DNA of 64,000 nucleotides from positions 412,616 to 476,615 of IMG/VR virus record IMGVR_UViG_3300046616_000314; one strand, written 5' to 3'. Within the stretch, counting starts at the first letter, position 1, and every line of letters begins with the position of its first letter. The DNA comes from a virus. Positions 19,401-27,400 of the stretch are shown one piece after another. The notes under the pieces are model-generated. The model made no database searches and was not told where the DNA came from. It saw nothing but the letters and a program-made list of their open reading frames with translations. The translations under genes and the position numbers were made by a program.

Positions 19401-20229
19401 GGGCGATCACGCATCGGCGCGGACCCACACCCGTTACATAAACAAGATCGCCAACGGCATAGGCGTGACCATCCGCTTTCCAAGCAATAAGGAAAGTCAG
19501 CGGTAGGGTTTCCGAGCCGGTGATCGTCGTCTTCAAATCACCGTAGCGATAGGTTTCAACAATGTCACCCACTACCAAACCAGAGACGTTGATTGTTGCG
19601 TAATAGCCAGCAGGATTCAGGTCGGTACGGGTTTGATAGTTTGCCGAAACAGGCTCGCCATTGACCAACACCACCGGATTATATTTTCCGGGGAATTCTG
19701 GTTGTTCACCAGGGACCAGAAATTCACCAGCGGCATTGATGATCGGATCGAAATAGAATGTGTAATGTGGAGCCGATAATTTGATTGAAGTCAGGGCATT
19801 TTCTTCAGTAGAAAGCACACCCATCCAAACATATTGGCTGAAGTTATTGAGCTTATCGAGATCGACAGGGGGAGCCCACGAATAGTATTCGCCTTCAAAC
19901 AGGCGGCTATGGTTCGTAGTATTCGCACCTTGTGAATTCAAATAATTGATAAGATCGTCATAGCAAAGCGTATTGGCGTACGTGCCGGTATTGTCAACGC
20001 TGACCATCGCGGGCTCAAGCTGATAGGCTTGGCGCGTGTCAGTGGGTTCTTCAATATAGAAATCTTTGCTTGGATCATAGTACACGGGCTTCTGACCAAT
20101 ATATCCGCTGATCGGTTCCGAAAGACCCGGTTGGAATAGATGATCGGCTGTCGCAGAGAAGAAACCCTTGAGCGTTTCAGTCTGGTGAACAGCAGGAAGT
20201 TGTGTAATGATTTTACGTTTATCAGCCAT
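13474..20229 (-). CDS. Giant baseplate/virion structural protein, 2251 aa (gp7 position)
   Basis: The largest frame in the window, uninterrupted. It follows gp25 and gp6, the place of gp7 in T4, and is the likely wedge scaffold; T4 gp7 has only about 1030 residues. Two copies of a W-x-x-x...Y-x-V-G-x-x-V...Y-x-x-x-x-x-H-T-S-G-x-T-F module are visible near residues 249-290 and 1293-1335, resembling small carbohydrate-binding-like modules in phage structural proteins. No enzymatic motif seen. A late motif lies 31 nt upstream of the ATG. The gp7 equivalence is positional only. Confidence 0.7.
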   Translation of the reverse strand: MADKRKIITQLPAVHQTETLKGFFSATADHLFQPGLSEPISGYIGQKPVYYDPSKDFYIEEPTDTRQAYQLEPAMVSVDNTGTYANTLCYDDLINYLNSQGANTTNHSRLFEGEYYSWAPPVDLDKLNNFSQYVWMGVLSTEENALTSIKLSAPHYTFYFDPIINAAGEFLVPGEQPEFPGKYNPVVLVNGEPVSANYQTRTDLNPAGYYATINVSGLVVGDIVETYRYGDLKTTITGSETLPLTFLIAWKADGHAYAVGDLVYVTGVGPRRCVIAHTSGATFDETQWVIAAEADYLTTGSRVMFDDANNSATTYLTEGVGTFIQFSDDHSSDEGGETPRYIVIDRRSLEQSPWARRNLWIHKSALEWTGLDFAARKAKRPIIEFLPNIEMWNYGWNRLPDVQATLTSTQATVFDNWDIYPWDNNVWDKEKVNLSAINGKLFGTMDGKVIGSVLVDNNYILQPNDLMFVNQTVTNEPEINNMIYRVISNTGTPLPSGATADVVELIQFAEIKRGDIFRIERAAQADRPTSVFEDQEEYWYDGEKWILVDSSQMNPLFNLFDASTNGLGDVASYPGTDFNGSELFSYQIGTGANDPYLGFPITVNAYSQPIFEVDPIVYRVTYDAGEIIGYYYHHFLPSTGQVEGYSNNWFTVDEPSSQTLTANVYSIPLNLSANPTNDEVSYISRNQWFDHFSSIMLSQDGFTGHPYTVNNWRDTDKFLGNGDKILQHRSPMLKTMLVSSNSNYDVLASIRYVQSEYTRFRNKFKQAIIDFYKNGTMRVDIDADGNGQTVWINTPDEWVQAILEKLRLNKASDFPFALSEMAGDQFFIPPTPASLGIGRVTAPMIFEDTSFVPSQIMLQGHDNSVTPTDGDFRDDIMLALETRIYDNINASFKTEELPILYIEGYVAGKFRTAPTNGYTYAETQAMLTPFLESWSQAAGLNYRSRDIDTEIVNSQFAPDDPLTWNYRAVGDRDAQPIPGNWKGIYRFYFDTYRPHIAPWEMVGFSEKPIWWDTEYGVAPYTRGNTKLWDHMEHGFVAQGPRAGFDARFVRPNLMDYLPIDNVGELLNPIDARIVTDVPTYQQASADWVAGDEGPVENLWKISSTFQYDLSKLSFLMKPSRFMEECWDTVDIVKDASGQWIYEPTGNRPRSEQNTVHGETAPDGSRYVKTGVQQWIVDYMAYRGQPASNFGDSIRGLDVRLAHKMAGYTSLDNLKVLADNFGLVPTDDIEIVLYRSPSIREEFYSGILIEWTGAGWKVIGYDGRNPNFTVIPGMKSGPKGYISLSATPEPSINEWKPNTYYTVGVLVSHNSSVYRVVKSHTSGSTFEQVYYLSDGTLYPQAPRVVTYLRAEDYTESVPYGTILYSQQEVADFLLGHERYMVSKGWRFEQTEGDDNVTQDWTKAVEDFLAWSQVDWAPGNFITVSPGADLLKIIVDQGIVMDILNSPTGSYGMINRTGNPIDRRNVVVNRVDEEVTILSKLADVYGTRVNIQEIEHALFFSNKTIFGDIIYEPLFDLRQPRLRLIGNRSTDWNGRLDAPGFILIDNQIKSNYEKSSTDLSLMFDIEKADNAVLRDHARHAIGYDSRSYLSELVLSDVEQFEFYQGLIHQKGAPGAFDKLLRSNFIEQSRDLKFFEEWAFRIGNFGAPQRERLAFMLGSSQIKRDPQLIRFTTGNSTTLPTWYDLNDANSSVDGNWVERPKTPSTIFPQRADYVALENDLPMGGYIRTNEANYTVFAWSDVPALYVEDTTTLEEGEVIWVHQGEDLHWDALKIRNMSNTGSNNTMIRVDTATEDEEVVGARIYMEADHGLMGNVGAFIGAYVVIDGQTGTTPDLIGVQTISNVGHVVVDNAVTNTEETIGWWFEVPVFPDTGYDFLNQETPETGPEVRIMRSMHYVSNSAFLAERETYNPAEGDIAYVDGPTWGVYLRNGPTVSDWTVARQQPKRMDNEKIASTLVYDLKTSLSTTSLMPEPIRLNYLTVLSPAVGLIPGTAEREIDFRIEYDPAQYVGIDGQWDNSEVGRVWWNTSTVRFIESETDLTSNISDDRLKSELTYRSTTWGKIAPATSVDIYEWFKSDVAPADWLDAQASDPQKYSGTIFNAEDPAWTETVEYDSQLERNVTKYFFWVKGRTITPAVDFRKLDVNTVARILANPIAQDLAWVAPVAPNALLVGGVSPFVTDPLLPVSNVASTSGTVFQLELDNPEEDDVTHDQWLMLRPEDERSIPPDWLWNKMRDSLVGFDDRGNVVPKPYQPPQ

Positions 20230-20260
20230 TCTATATTTACCCGCGCATAAACTACGACTT

Positions 20261-20267
20261 TATTTAT
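20261..20267 (-). promoter_or_regulatory. Late-type promoter motif ATAAATA
   Basis: Preceded by C on the - strand, 31 nt upstream of the 2251-aa gene. Confidence 0.55.
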
Positions 20268-20280
20268 GTATATAAAACGC

Positions 20281-20308
20281 TTGACGTATGAAAATCCTAT
20301 GCTATCTT
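20281..20308 (+). promoter_or_regulatory. sigma70-like promoter TTGACG-N16-TATCTT
   Basis: TTGACG at 20281-20286 and TATCTT at 20303-20308 with extended -10 (TGC). Nearly the same as the promoter at 2928. Drives the single gene at 20343. Confidence 0.7.
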
Positions 20309-20342
20309 ATGTATATAAGGAACACGGAAACGGAGATTTAGG

Positions 20343-20702
20343 ATGTACATGAGCAACGAAACCCGCACTCAAGTTCGCGCCGAACAGCAACATGCTCAAG
20401 ACATTGCCGCCGAATATCAAGGTGGTGGTTTCCGTCCCGACATCCGTCATATCAATCTGCGCGACGGCATCATGAGCCTGTGTGATCTGGATCAAGACGA
20501 TGCGCAAGAATACATTCTGCGCAATCTGGATTGGGTCAACGGTCAGTTCAAGGATGGTCTGGTCGCCGAACAAATCACCGTTCTGGTCGGCAAGAACTTC
20601 GGCATCGGTCTGACCGCCGAAGAACAAGAAACTCGCGACCGTCGTGACGCCGAACACTACGGCTACACCTACGAAGCCTATATGGCTCTGGCTGACCACT
20701 AA
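20343..20702 (+). CDS. Small acidic unknown protein, 119 aa
   Basis: GGAG lies seven bases before ATG 20343; the next ATG at 20349 is an alternative. Rich in Asp, Glu, Gln and Arg with no hydrophobic segment, so probably soluble. No family recognised. A single-gene transcription unit with its own early-type promoter and terminator inside the structural block, like the 12409 island. Confidence 0.7.
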   Translation: MYMSNETRTQVRAEQQHAQDIAAEYQGGGFRPDIRHINLRDGIMSLCDLDQDDAQEYILRNLDWVNGQFKDGLVAEQITVLVGKNFGIGLTAEEQETRDRRDAEHYGYTYEAYMALADH

Positions 20703-20706
20703 TAAA

Positions 20707-20732
20707 AAAGGGGCTCCCAAAAGAGCCCCTTT
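20707..20732. terminator. Two-way terminator
   Basis: AAAGGGGCTC pairs with GAGCCCCTTT around a 6-nt loop, with A-rich and T-rich flanks. It separates the convergent genes ending at 20702 (+) and 20737 (-). Confidence 0.85.
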
Positions 20733-20736
20733 AGTT

Positions 20737-23700
20737 TTAGCGAATACGCAGGTTGTTGGCGGTGTTCGAATCGATGATCACAATATCGCTGACTTGAGCG
20801 GTACTGATGAACAACTCATCGGATCGGCATCGAATTTCGAAACCATCACCGAATGCCGCGCTCTCAAACAGCGGAACCAGAGCAACCGAGGCGATGACGT
20901 TTGCTAGTTGTTGGTGAATATAAGCCGCCAGTTCGGTGAAGTAGAACGTAGAACCGAAGTCCCAGAACTGAACCGCGAAGAATTCATTGATCGCGCGAAC
21001 GATACGGCTGCTAATTTCGCCATCGCTCAGTGTGGTGCTTGCCAGCTTAACAACCTTGAACTGTGTACGCAGTTCGTCGGCGGCGCCATTACCAAACAAT
21101 AATTTGTACTTCACAGGGCGCCAGACGATTTGGTCTGAGAACATGCGATAGTCTTCAAATTCCGTGAACATCAAGCGAAGGTCAAGTTCGGTCGGGGCAA
21201 CTGGAATCGCGTTTACATCCGCGCCTTGGCTGATCCACAAACGAGTGAGATAATCGTATTCTGAAGTCAGAACGAAAATGTCATTGATGTTTGTACGAGC
21301 CGGGTCAATGCGATGGTCCGCAATTGCATAGTGCTTCCATTTGAAGTTCAATGCTTCGGACGGAGTTTCATTTACAGCGACGTTAGGACCGCGCCCGATG
21401 GCGTAGGAATATGCGCTAGACGGTTGGACATTCCAGCCGTTTTCGTTTCCCGAGGTTGCAGTACGAACCCAGAACGTATTGGAACGAACTTCAACATCAC
21501 TGTCGATTTGGAACGCCAGGGTTCCAACCGGAGCAATTGTTGCGTTCGCATTGCGACGATCTGTTTCGGTGTCGAACAAATGAACGTTGTAAATCGGCAT
21601 TGTATCGTTAGACGCGGTTTGCCAGAACAGATAATTTGAGTGATCTTCGACAGGTTGAAGAATAATGTTGTTATAGGTATCCGGGTTATCGGGATGCCCA
21701 TTCAGGTTCGCATCAGCAAAACGAACAACGGTACGAGCCGGGTTAGGTGTGCCATCACGATTTAGGTAGATAGCTCCGGTGTATAGTTCGTAATCCTTGC
21801 CAATCGAGCTACCGGTGTTGCTGTTCAGGTCTTCGTTATACTTCAAGACGCTGATCAAATCGTTTTGTTCATTGCCGGTTTCGTTGTCGATAGAACGACG
21901 CCCGTCATTGTAGAATTCAACGTTCTTCAAGCTTTCGAAGATATAGCGAATGCCGTTTGCGTTCACACCCCATGTTCCGCCAGCCGAATAGCTCACGGTC
22001 ATGACTTCGTACACGTCACCAGCTTCGGGACCAATCAGACCCCAAGCACGAACACCGTCGTTGGGGTTCACGGAAGAGTCGAAGTAAAGCGAGAACGATT
22101 GGTTGTCGTTGATCTTATCTTGGATTTCAGAAATCGTTGTCGAATCCAGGGTAGGAGAGAAACGCGGAACAATTTCAATAACTTCCCAGCCTGTAGGGAT
22201 AGCCAATGACAGGGTGACAGGTCCAGGCGTGTTTGCAGCAGGCGGATTGTTTACGGCGCCGATGATGCTGACGACAGTTGCCCATTTGAATGAGGTCGGA
22301 TGGGCAGGGTCTTGGAACTTCAATGTCGCGCCTGAAGCGATATAATCAATAGAGCTTGCGCCCGCGCCAGGGAAACTACCGGTGCTGCTATAAGCAGCCG
22401 ATGTTGCAGCTTCCCACGGAATCGGAGGGGAAGGGAACTTAGAATCATCCAACAGACGATCTTGCATATAGTTGAGCGTTTCCTGACGATCCAAGATCGG
22501 CTGGATAAACGACGTAACCAATTGCGGCGCGGTCTGGTTCAAAGTGATCGGAATTTCGACGTAGGTGTTGTACTTTTCTTTGAAGAAAATACCATCGTCC
22601 GAGAACACGTTCACGTCTTGATAGTTGCCGGTCGGATCGTTCAAATCAATAAAACGGGAGTGCCCCGAATAGACACGGTTCAATGCCTTCAGCTTTACAG
22701 CCAAATTGCTTTGCAGCGGGAAGGTGTTGTAGTCTTCGCCCGAGACCATGCGGTTTTGGGTAGCGTAGACGGATGGGGCACGTGCCTTGATTTGAGCTTC
22801 GGTTTCACGCGGTGTGGAATTCGAAACAGTTTCTTCAAGAGCGAACACCATCGTAAGGGTCTTCTGGACGCCATTACGATTGTAATACTTCAGAGGAATT
22901 TCAACACGGCTGATGTCTGATGGCTTGATTTGATAGGTCAGACCGTTCGACACGCGATACCAGACGCGCAAGTTGCCGGTTGGAACCGAGCCGAAACGAC
23001 CGTCCGAGAAACGTAGGGACACGGCATCGTTATCGCGAGTGATCACCGAATAAATGTCACGCACGCTGGCTTCATAGTTGTTGTAGGTGATGTTCTGGTT
23101 ATAGATAGCCGGAACCTTCGACCATTCTGTTAGAACCGAGCCGTTGTCATTGATCGTCTGAACCCAAACGTCTGTTTCGTTGACGTTGTTGTTGCCCAGG
23201 TCGATGACTTGGTTTTCGATAGGGGTCGAAATGAAGAACGATTCCGTGAAGGTGGAGCCTTGCTTGAACAGGAAAAAGAAACCTGTATTCGCGCTGGAAT
23301 TACCCGTACCGTCATTGCGGTAGAAAACATTTAGCGAATTGCCGTAGCCAGGAGTACGCTCATAGAAGCCACCACCATCGTCAAAGTCGGCATTGACGAC
23401 TTCGAAGTTCATGGATGTACCGGAGACCTTGGCAGAGAACGACAAATTGGCTTCAGCCATCACATTGTTGAAGCGATAGCTTTGGGTCAACACGTCACCA
23501 ACAGTTCCCTTTTTCAGAGGCACGCCATATTGGTGATTGGCATTGAACGCGCTGTTCATGATCGTCGTGAAACGTTCGAACCAATCAGCATCGTCGGGAT
23601 TGTCCCACTGGACGGGGACGTTGTTCAAGCTGGCGCCGAAGCTGTCAGTTAGATCATCATCGGTCGAGACTTCAACGAGCTTAAGCAAACCGGTGGCGGG

Positions 23701-24036
23701 TTGGTTGCGGCGAGGATTGTAGGAGATAAAGCGAGCAAGGCGCAAAATGCTTTCGCGCGTCTCTGCATTCTCAAGGAAATTCTCGCGAGCGTTGATATCG
23801 GTCTTGAATGCCAGAGTACCGGCGAGCCAGGACAGCAATTCAATGATGGCGATGAATTCAGACGATTCGATCCAGTCGTTGAAATTTTCTGGATAGTTGG
23901 TTTGGATGTAGGAACGTAGCGAATCGTTGATCGATGCCGGGTCCGAGGCATTGAAGTTGACTTCCGTGAACGCACGGTAAAGGACGAGCCAGTCTTGACC
24001 CGCGAACAACTCAGATTGTCTAATTGAAGAAGAAAT
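20737..24036 (-). CDS. gp6-like baseplate wedge protein, probable ATT start
   Basis: About 1100 residues, longer than T4 gp6 (660). The N-terminal region, with E-N-F-N-D-W-I-E-S-S-E-F-I-A-I-I and R-E-N-F-L-E-N-A-E-T-R-E-S-I, is typical of gp6 of T4-like phages. No ATG or GTG lies upstream of TTG 24009. In-frame ATT at 24036-24034 has AAGGGG (24050-24045) exactly 8 nt upstream and adds S-S-S-I-R-Q-S-E, a natural-looking extension, so I place the start there. The gene follows gp25 closely. gp6 forms the ring joining the wedges around the hub. Confidence 0.8.
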   Translation of the reverse strand: MSSSIRQSELFAGQDWLVLYRAFTEVNFNASDPASINDSLRSYIQTNYPENFNDWIESSEFIAIIELLSWLAGTLAFKTDINARENFLENAETRESILRLARFISYNPRRNQPATGLLKLVEVSTDDDLTDSFGASLNNVPVQWDNPDDADWFERFTTIMNSAFNANHQYGVPLKKGTVGDVLTQSYRFNNVMAEANLSFSAKVSGTSMNFEVVNADFDDGGGFYERTPGYGNSLNVFYRNDGTGNSSANTGFFFLFKQGSTFTESFFISTPIENQVIDLGNNNVNETDVWVQTINDNGSVLTEWSKVPAIYNQNITYNNYEASVRDIYSVITRDNDAVSLRFSDGRFGSVPTGNLRVWYRVSNGLTYQIKPSDISRVEIPLKYYNRNGVQKTLTMVFALEETVSNSTPRETEAQIKARAPSVYATQNRMVSGEDYNTFPLQSNLAVKLKALNRVYSGHSRFIDLNDPTGNYQDVNVFSDDGIFFKEKYNTYVEIPITLNQTAPQLVTSFIQPILDRQETLNYMQDRLLDDSKFPSPPIPWEAATSAAYSSTGSFPGAGASSIDYIASGATLKFQDPAHPTSFKWATVVSIIGAVNNPPAANTPGPVTLSLAIPTGWEVIEIVPRFSPTLDSTTISEIQDKINDNQSFSLYFDSSVNPNDGVRAWGLIGPEAGDVYEVMTVSYSAGGTWGVNANGIRYIFESLKNVEFYNDGRRSIDNETGNEQNDLISVLKYNEDLNSNTGSSIGKDYELYTGAIYLNRDGTPNPARTVVRFADANLNGHPDNPDTYNNIILQPVEDHSNYLFWQTASNDTMPIYNVHLFDTETDRRNANATIAPVGTLAFQIDSDVEVRSNTFWVRTATSGNENGWNVQPSSAYSYAIGRGPNVAVNETPSEALNFKWKHYAIADHRIDPARTNINDIFVLTSEYDYLTRLWISQGADVNAIPVAPTELDLRLMFTEFEDYRMFSDQIVWRPVKYKLLFGNGAADELRTQFKVVKLASTTLSDGEISSRIVRAINEFFAVQFWDFGSTFYFTELAAYIHQQLANVIASVALVPLFESAAFGDGFEIRCRSDELFISTAQVSDIVIIDSNTANNLRIR

Positions 24037-24048
24037 GGCTAGGACCCC

Positions 24049-24441
24049 TTAAATATTGTTGGCTGTTTGGCGAGAATCAAAATCAACAGCAAAAGTATTA
24101 ATTACATCGTATGGTTTATATAATAGCGTAAGTTCGATACGAATGCCATTTTCTGATGCGAATACTTGCACATTTTGTACAGTTACTCGGCTATCCGATT
24201 GACAAATGCGTACGGCTTCAGCAACGATCACGTCTCGCGTGCCCGTTACGAGCGGTTCCATAAGATAATCCCAGATTTTGCAGCCATAGGCAGGGCGCAT
24301 CACGCGCTCACCAACCTTGGTATTGAAATGGTTCATCAAGTCGCGTTTGATCAAAGCAATGTCGTAATAGGTATAGTTCTGACTGACTAGACCCCCGGCG
24401 GTGCTGAAACCCTTGAATACAATATTGCTCGATGACGCCAT
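24049..24441 (-). CDS. gp25-like baseplate wedge protein
   Basis: 130 residues; T4 gp25 has 132. Shows the gp25 signature: N-H-F-N-T-K-V-G-E-R-V-M-R-P-x-Y-G-C-x-I-W-D near residues 35-57, then I-x-x-A-V-R-I-C and a C-terminal beta-strand pair. Central wedge component around which sheath polymerisation starts. The stop is followed within 13 bases by the gp6 start, matching the T4 order gp25-gp6. Late motif 26 nt upstream. Confidence 0.9.
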   Translation of the reverse strand: MASSSNIVFKGFSTAGGLVSQNYTYYDIALIKRDLMNHFNTKVGERVMRPAYGCKIWDYLMEPLVTGTRDVIVAEAVRICQSDSRVTVQNVQVFASENGIRIELTLLYKPYDVINTFAVDFDSRQTANNI

Positions 24442-24467
24442 GTGAAATAAACACCTGTGATTTAAGA

Positions 24468-24474
24468 TATTTAT
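24468..24474 (-). promoter_or_regulatory. Late-type promoter motif ATAAATA
   Basis: Preceded by A on the - strand, 26 nt upstream of the gp25 start. Confidence 0.55.
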
Positions 24475-24494
24475 TCCACCATTAAGGCGGGGCT

Positions 24495-25424
24495 TTAACA
24501 GACGACGATTTTGCCTCTGGCTTCTTTCAAGATAGTTTGGAAGATGCCTTCGTAATGTTCGCGGGCTTGATTGATCATTCGTTGTACATCGGCTTGAGTA
24601 CCCGGCTTGATCGGATATTCGTTGCGCGGATGTTTAAGGGTTTCATCGCCATACTGTAGAACAGTAGGGGCAGGCTTAAATGTAATCTTACCCGTCAGGA
24701 TGTATTGGGTAAACATTTCGGCTTTCAACTCATAGTAATAATCACCCGAATCATACAGTTTCAGGATTTTGTTATTACGAACAGATGCCATAGTACATAG
24801 AGACATCAACATGACCCCGGCGGCTGTTTCACCTTCGGCGACATGAAAATCATAATATTTCTTGGCGATATATTCTAGATCACGATCAGTGCTGGTGATT
24901 TCATTTTGCCAATTATATCGCCCGATTTTGCCGTTGATCGACATCAACGCATGAACCATGCGGTGAGCAATTGTCCAGGGAGTCAAGGCGTGTCTATGTT
25001 CGCCACCTTCATTGTGCGCGAGAACAACTTGAATTGACATTGGATAATTTTCCAACACCTGTTCAATCTTGGCAGTCATGGGCTTGGGGAATTCATGTGC
25101 CGCTTGCTTAAGTGTGATCTCACCATAATCAACGTTCTTCAAGAAATACAACATCTTGGGATCATTGATGAAATACAGATAGAAATCTTCGGCTCTGGCT
25201 TCGAATTTCTTCTTAAGAATATCTAGATTTTTTGGATCGGTTGCTAGAGTGCGATCCACCTTAGAGACAAACGAATTTTTAGCAAAAGCATTTCGCCCGA
25301 TGTCGTTGGTTGAATCTTGCCCAGTAATAGGCTTGTGGTTAGACGTAGTATCTGACCAATCGCCATAGTGACTCACGTCAGCCAATGGAGCTTCAAACAA
25401 ATCCATAAAGCGGCGCATGTCCAT
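24495..25424 (-). CDS. Conserved phage protein of unknown function, 309 aa
   Basis: Start overlaps the fibre stop (TAATG). N-terminus M-R-R-F-M-D-L-F-E-A-P is a common opening of T4-like phage proteins. The middle has T-P-W-T-I-A-H-R-M-V-H-A-L followed by Y-x-F-H, a histidine cluster that could bind metal, but no complete protease motif is present. Lies between the S74 fibre and gp25, so possibly virion-associated. I recognise the general type from other large phages but no function. Confidence 0.6.
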   Translation of the reverse strand: MDMRRFMDLFEAPLADVSHYGDWSDTTSNHKPITGQDSTNDIGRNAFAKNSFVSKVDRTLATDPKNLDILKKKFEARAEDFYLYFINDPKMLYFLKNVDYGEITLKQAAHEFPKPMTAKIEQVLENYPMSIQVVLAHNEGGEHRHALTPWTIAHRMVHALMSINGKIGRYNWQNEITSTDRDLEYIAKKYYDFHVAEGETAAGVMLMSLCTMASVRNNKILKLYDSGDYYYELKAEMFTQYILTGKITFKPAPTVLQYGDETLKHPRNEYPIKPGTQADVQRMINQAREHYEGIFQTILKEARGKIVVC

Positions 25425-27400
25425 TACTTAAGCTTGTCTTTCAGTTCATCAACTTCTGCGCTCAGTTCCTTAATCGCTTCGACCAATAGACCAACGAGGA
25501 CGCCATAGGCGACCAGTTTCTTACCTTGTTCGTTTTCAGTGATGGCTTCGGGAGCGACTTGTTCAACGTGTTGCGCGATCAGACCCATCTTGCGAGGATA
25601 GCCTGCCATGTCATTACGATTGAAGGTAACACCTTGAAGTTGCTTAACTTTAGCCAAGGCATCTTCAATTAGATCGACATTTTCCTTGACGGATTCATCG
25701 GACAGACCTGAAACGTCGCCATCGGCATTGATGCTACCGATTGTCTTAATATCACCCGTGTCGCGTGAGAACACGATTGGGTGGTTTGTGGCATTACCGA
25801 TGAAGACCTTGGCGCCCGTAATGTTGGGAACGCGCCCGGCGTCTACACCAGAGAAGCCAGGGTTCAACCAAAGGTGTGCAGCGGGCTCAAGAGCCATGCT
25901 GTCATCGTTGACGCCGTTTGGTTGGTCATTTGTTGTACCGATACGAAGGGCAGAATATTCATAATGCGAATTGGTGTTAGCAACACCATTTGCAATAATG
26001 CTGTTAGCAATGGCGTTGGCAATAGCAGTATTGGTGATGTAGGCGTAATTGAAGTTGTTTTGATCCAACATCAGGAAGCCACCATCACCGGCGCCGACTG
26101 TATTTGGAAGCTTCTGGAACTTAATGCCGTATGTTTCGCCATAACTGTTGGCGTCGATGATGACGTTGGTGTTTGCCAAAGTCGTGTCGCCAGGAGTGGT
26201 CAGCGTTACATCAACCCATGTTGAAGTAGCGTTGTCGAACACGCGCAAATAATCATTACCGGTATTGGCAATCGAGTTGGCGTTGTCGATCCACAAATCA
26301 CCATCCTTAGCGCCACCAGTGGAAGGCTCAATAGCGGTATAATAGACCGTAGAACCAACTGCTACGACCAGGGCGTCAATCTGCGTTTGCAGGTTGCCGT
26401 CGCCATCTTGGCGGGCTTGTGCTTCATCAGCAATGGCAACGTAAACGTTAGAAATCGATTGGTTTACGGTTGTAATCGCATTTTGTCGGTTGGTAATTTC
26501 TTGAGCAATGGCGTTCGCGTTGAGGCTTGTAGCCGAAGAAACCGCGTTGATTTCATTTCGCAGCAGGGCATCGTTAGCGATACGATAGGTCGCCTCTTGG
26601 TCCAGCTTCAGTTGGAACGAAACGGAGTTGCTTTCGAGCACGCCAATTCGGGTTTCCAGACCAGTTGCATAGGTCGTGAGACTTTGGTCGGCACTTTGAC
26701 GAGCATTGATTTCGTTAGTCAAATCAGTGCCTAGGTCGGTCAACGATTGATTGAACGTGACGCCATTGGCTTCTAGGTTAGAAATGCGAACTTCGGCATT
26801 GCCGATGCGGAGACCCAACGCGAGATCGCCGTTCTGGCGATTGGTGATCTCTTGAAGCAGAAGTGCCGAATTAGAATTGATTTGGGTTTGCAGGAAAGAA
26901 TACGCAGCATTGGAATTGCTACCCGAAGAAGCAATCAATCCATCAACATACGTCTTATTCGTAGCTTGTGTACCCGAGGTTGGATTGTAGTTCAAAATCA
27001 ACGAGCTAGAAACGGTTGCATTAACAAATGAAACGTTATTGTTGGCATCTTCGCTGATGACCTTGCGCCATCCGCCCGATGTTCCATTGTCATTGAATTC
27101 TAGAATGGTAGTACCGGCATTGAAGCGAATCATACCCGCTACGGCATTACCAGTAGGAGCACCAATCGGAAGAACTAACCCATTGTTCTTATACGAGATA
27201 TTGATAATAACTTCGCCCGCCGAATTCAGCGACGTGGCTAGATTAGCAATCGATAGCGCATTCGACTTCGCGACGTGCAAATTTTCAATTGCCGTTTTGA
27301 TGACGCCGAAATTGTCGCGGAACTGTTGAGACGGTTGGTCAACGTTCGGAACGGGGAAATTTTGCGCGTAAATTAGGGATTGACCTGTATCGATGCTCAT
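25424..27400 (-). CDS. Trimeric tail fibre with self-cleaving S74 chaperone domain
   Basis: 658 residues. N-terminus P-S-Q-Q-F-R-D-N-F-G-V-I-K-T is a fibre attachment region. Residues about 150-400 contain coiled-coil heptads and repeated E-I-T-N-R-Q-N / E-I-N-A-R-Q-S motifs, a shaft pattern. The last 92 residues match the intramolecular chaperone of endosialidase (peptidase S74), with predicted catalytic Ser567 and Lys572 in S-D-E-S-V-K and M-G-L-I-A-Q-H-V-E. The chaperone should trimerise the fibre and release itself just before Ser567, leaving about 566 residues in the virion. Confidence 0.85.
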   Translation of the reverse strand: MSIDTGQSLIYAQNFPVPNVDQPSQQFRDNFGVIKTAIENLHVAKSNALSIANLATSLNSAGEVIINISYKNNGLVLPIGAPTGNAVAGMIRFNAGTTILEFNDNGTSGGWRKVISEDANNNVSFVNATVSSSLILNYNPTSGTQATNKTYVDGLIASSGSNSNAAYSFLQTQINSNSALLLQEITNRQNGDLALGLRIGNAEVRISNLEANGVTFNQSLTDLGTDLTNEINARQSADQSLTTYATGLETRIGVLESNSVSFQLKLDQEATYRIANDALLRNEINAVSSATSLNANAIAQEITNRQNAITTVNQSISNVYVAIADEAQARQDGDGNLQTQIDALVVAVGSTVYYTAIEPSTGGAKDGDLWIDNANSIANTGNDYLRVFDNATSTWVDVTLTTPGDTTLANTNVIIDANSYGETYGIKFQKLPNTVGAGDGGFLMLDQNNFNYAYITNTAIANAIANSIIANGVANTNSHYEYSALRIGTTNDQPNGVNDDSMALEPAAHLWLNPGFSGVDAGRVPNITGAKVFIGNATNHPIVFSRDTGDIKTIGSINADGDVSGLSDESVKENVDLIEDALAKVKQLQGVTFNRNDMAGYPRKMGLIAQHVEQVAPEAITENEQGKKLVAYGVLVGLLVEAIKELSAEVDELKDKLK

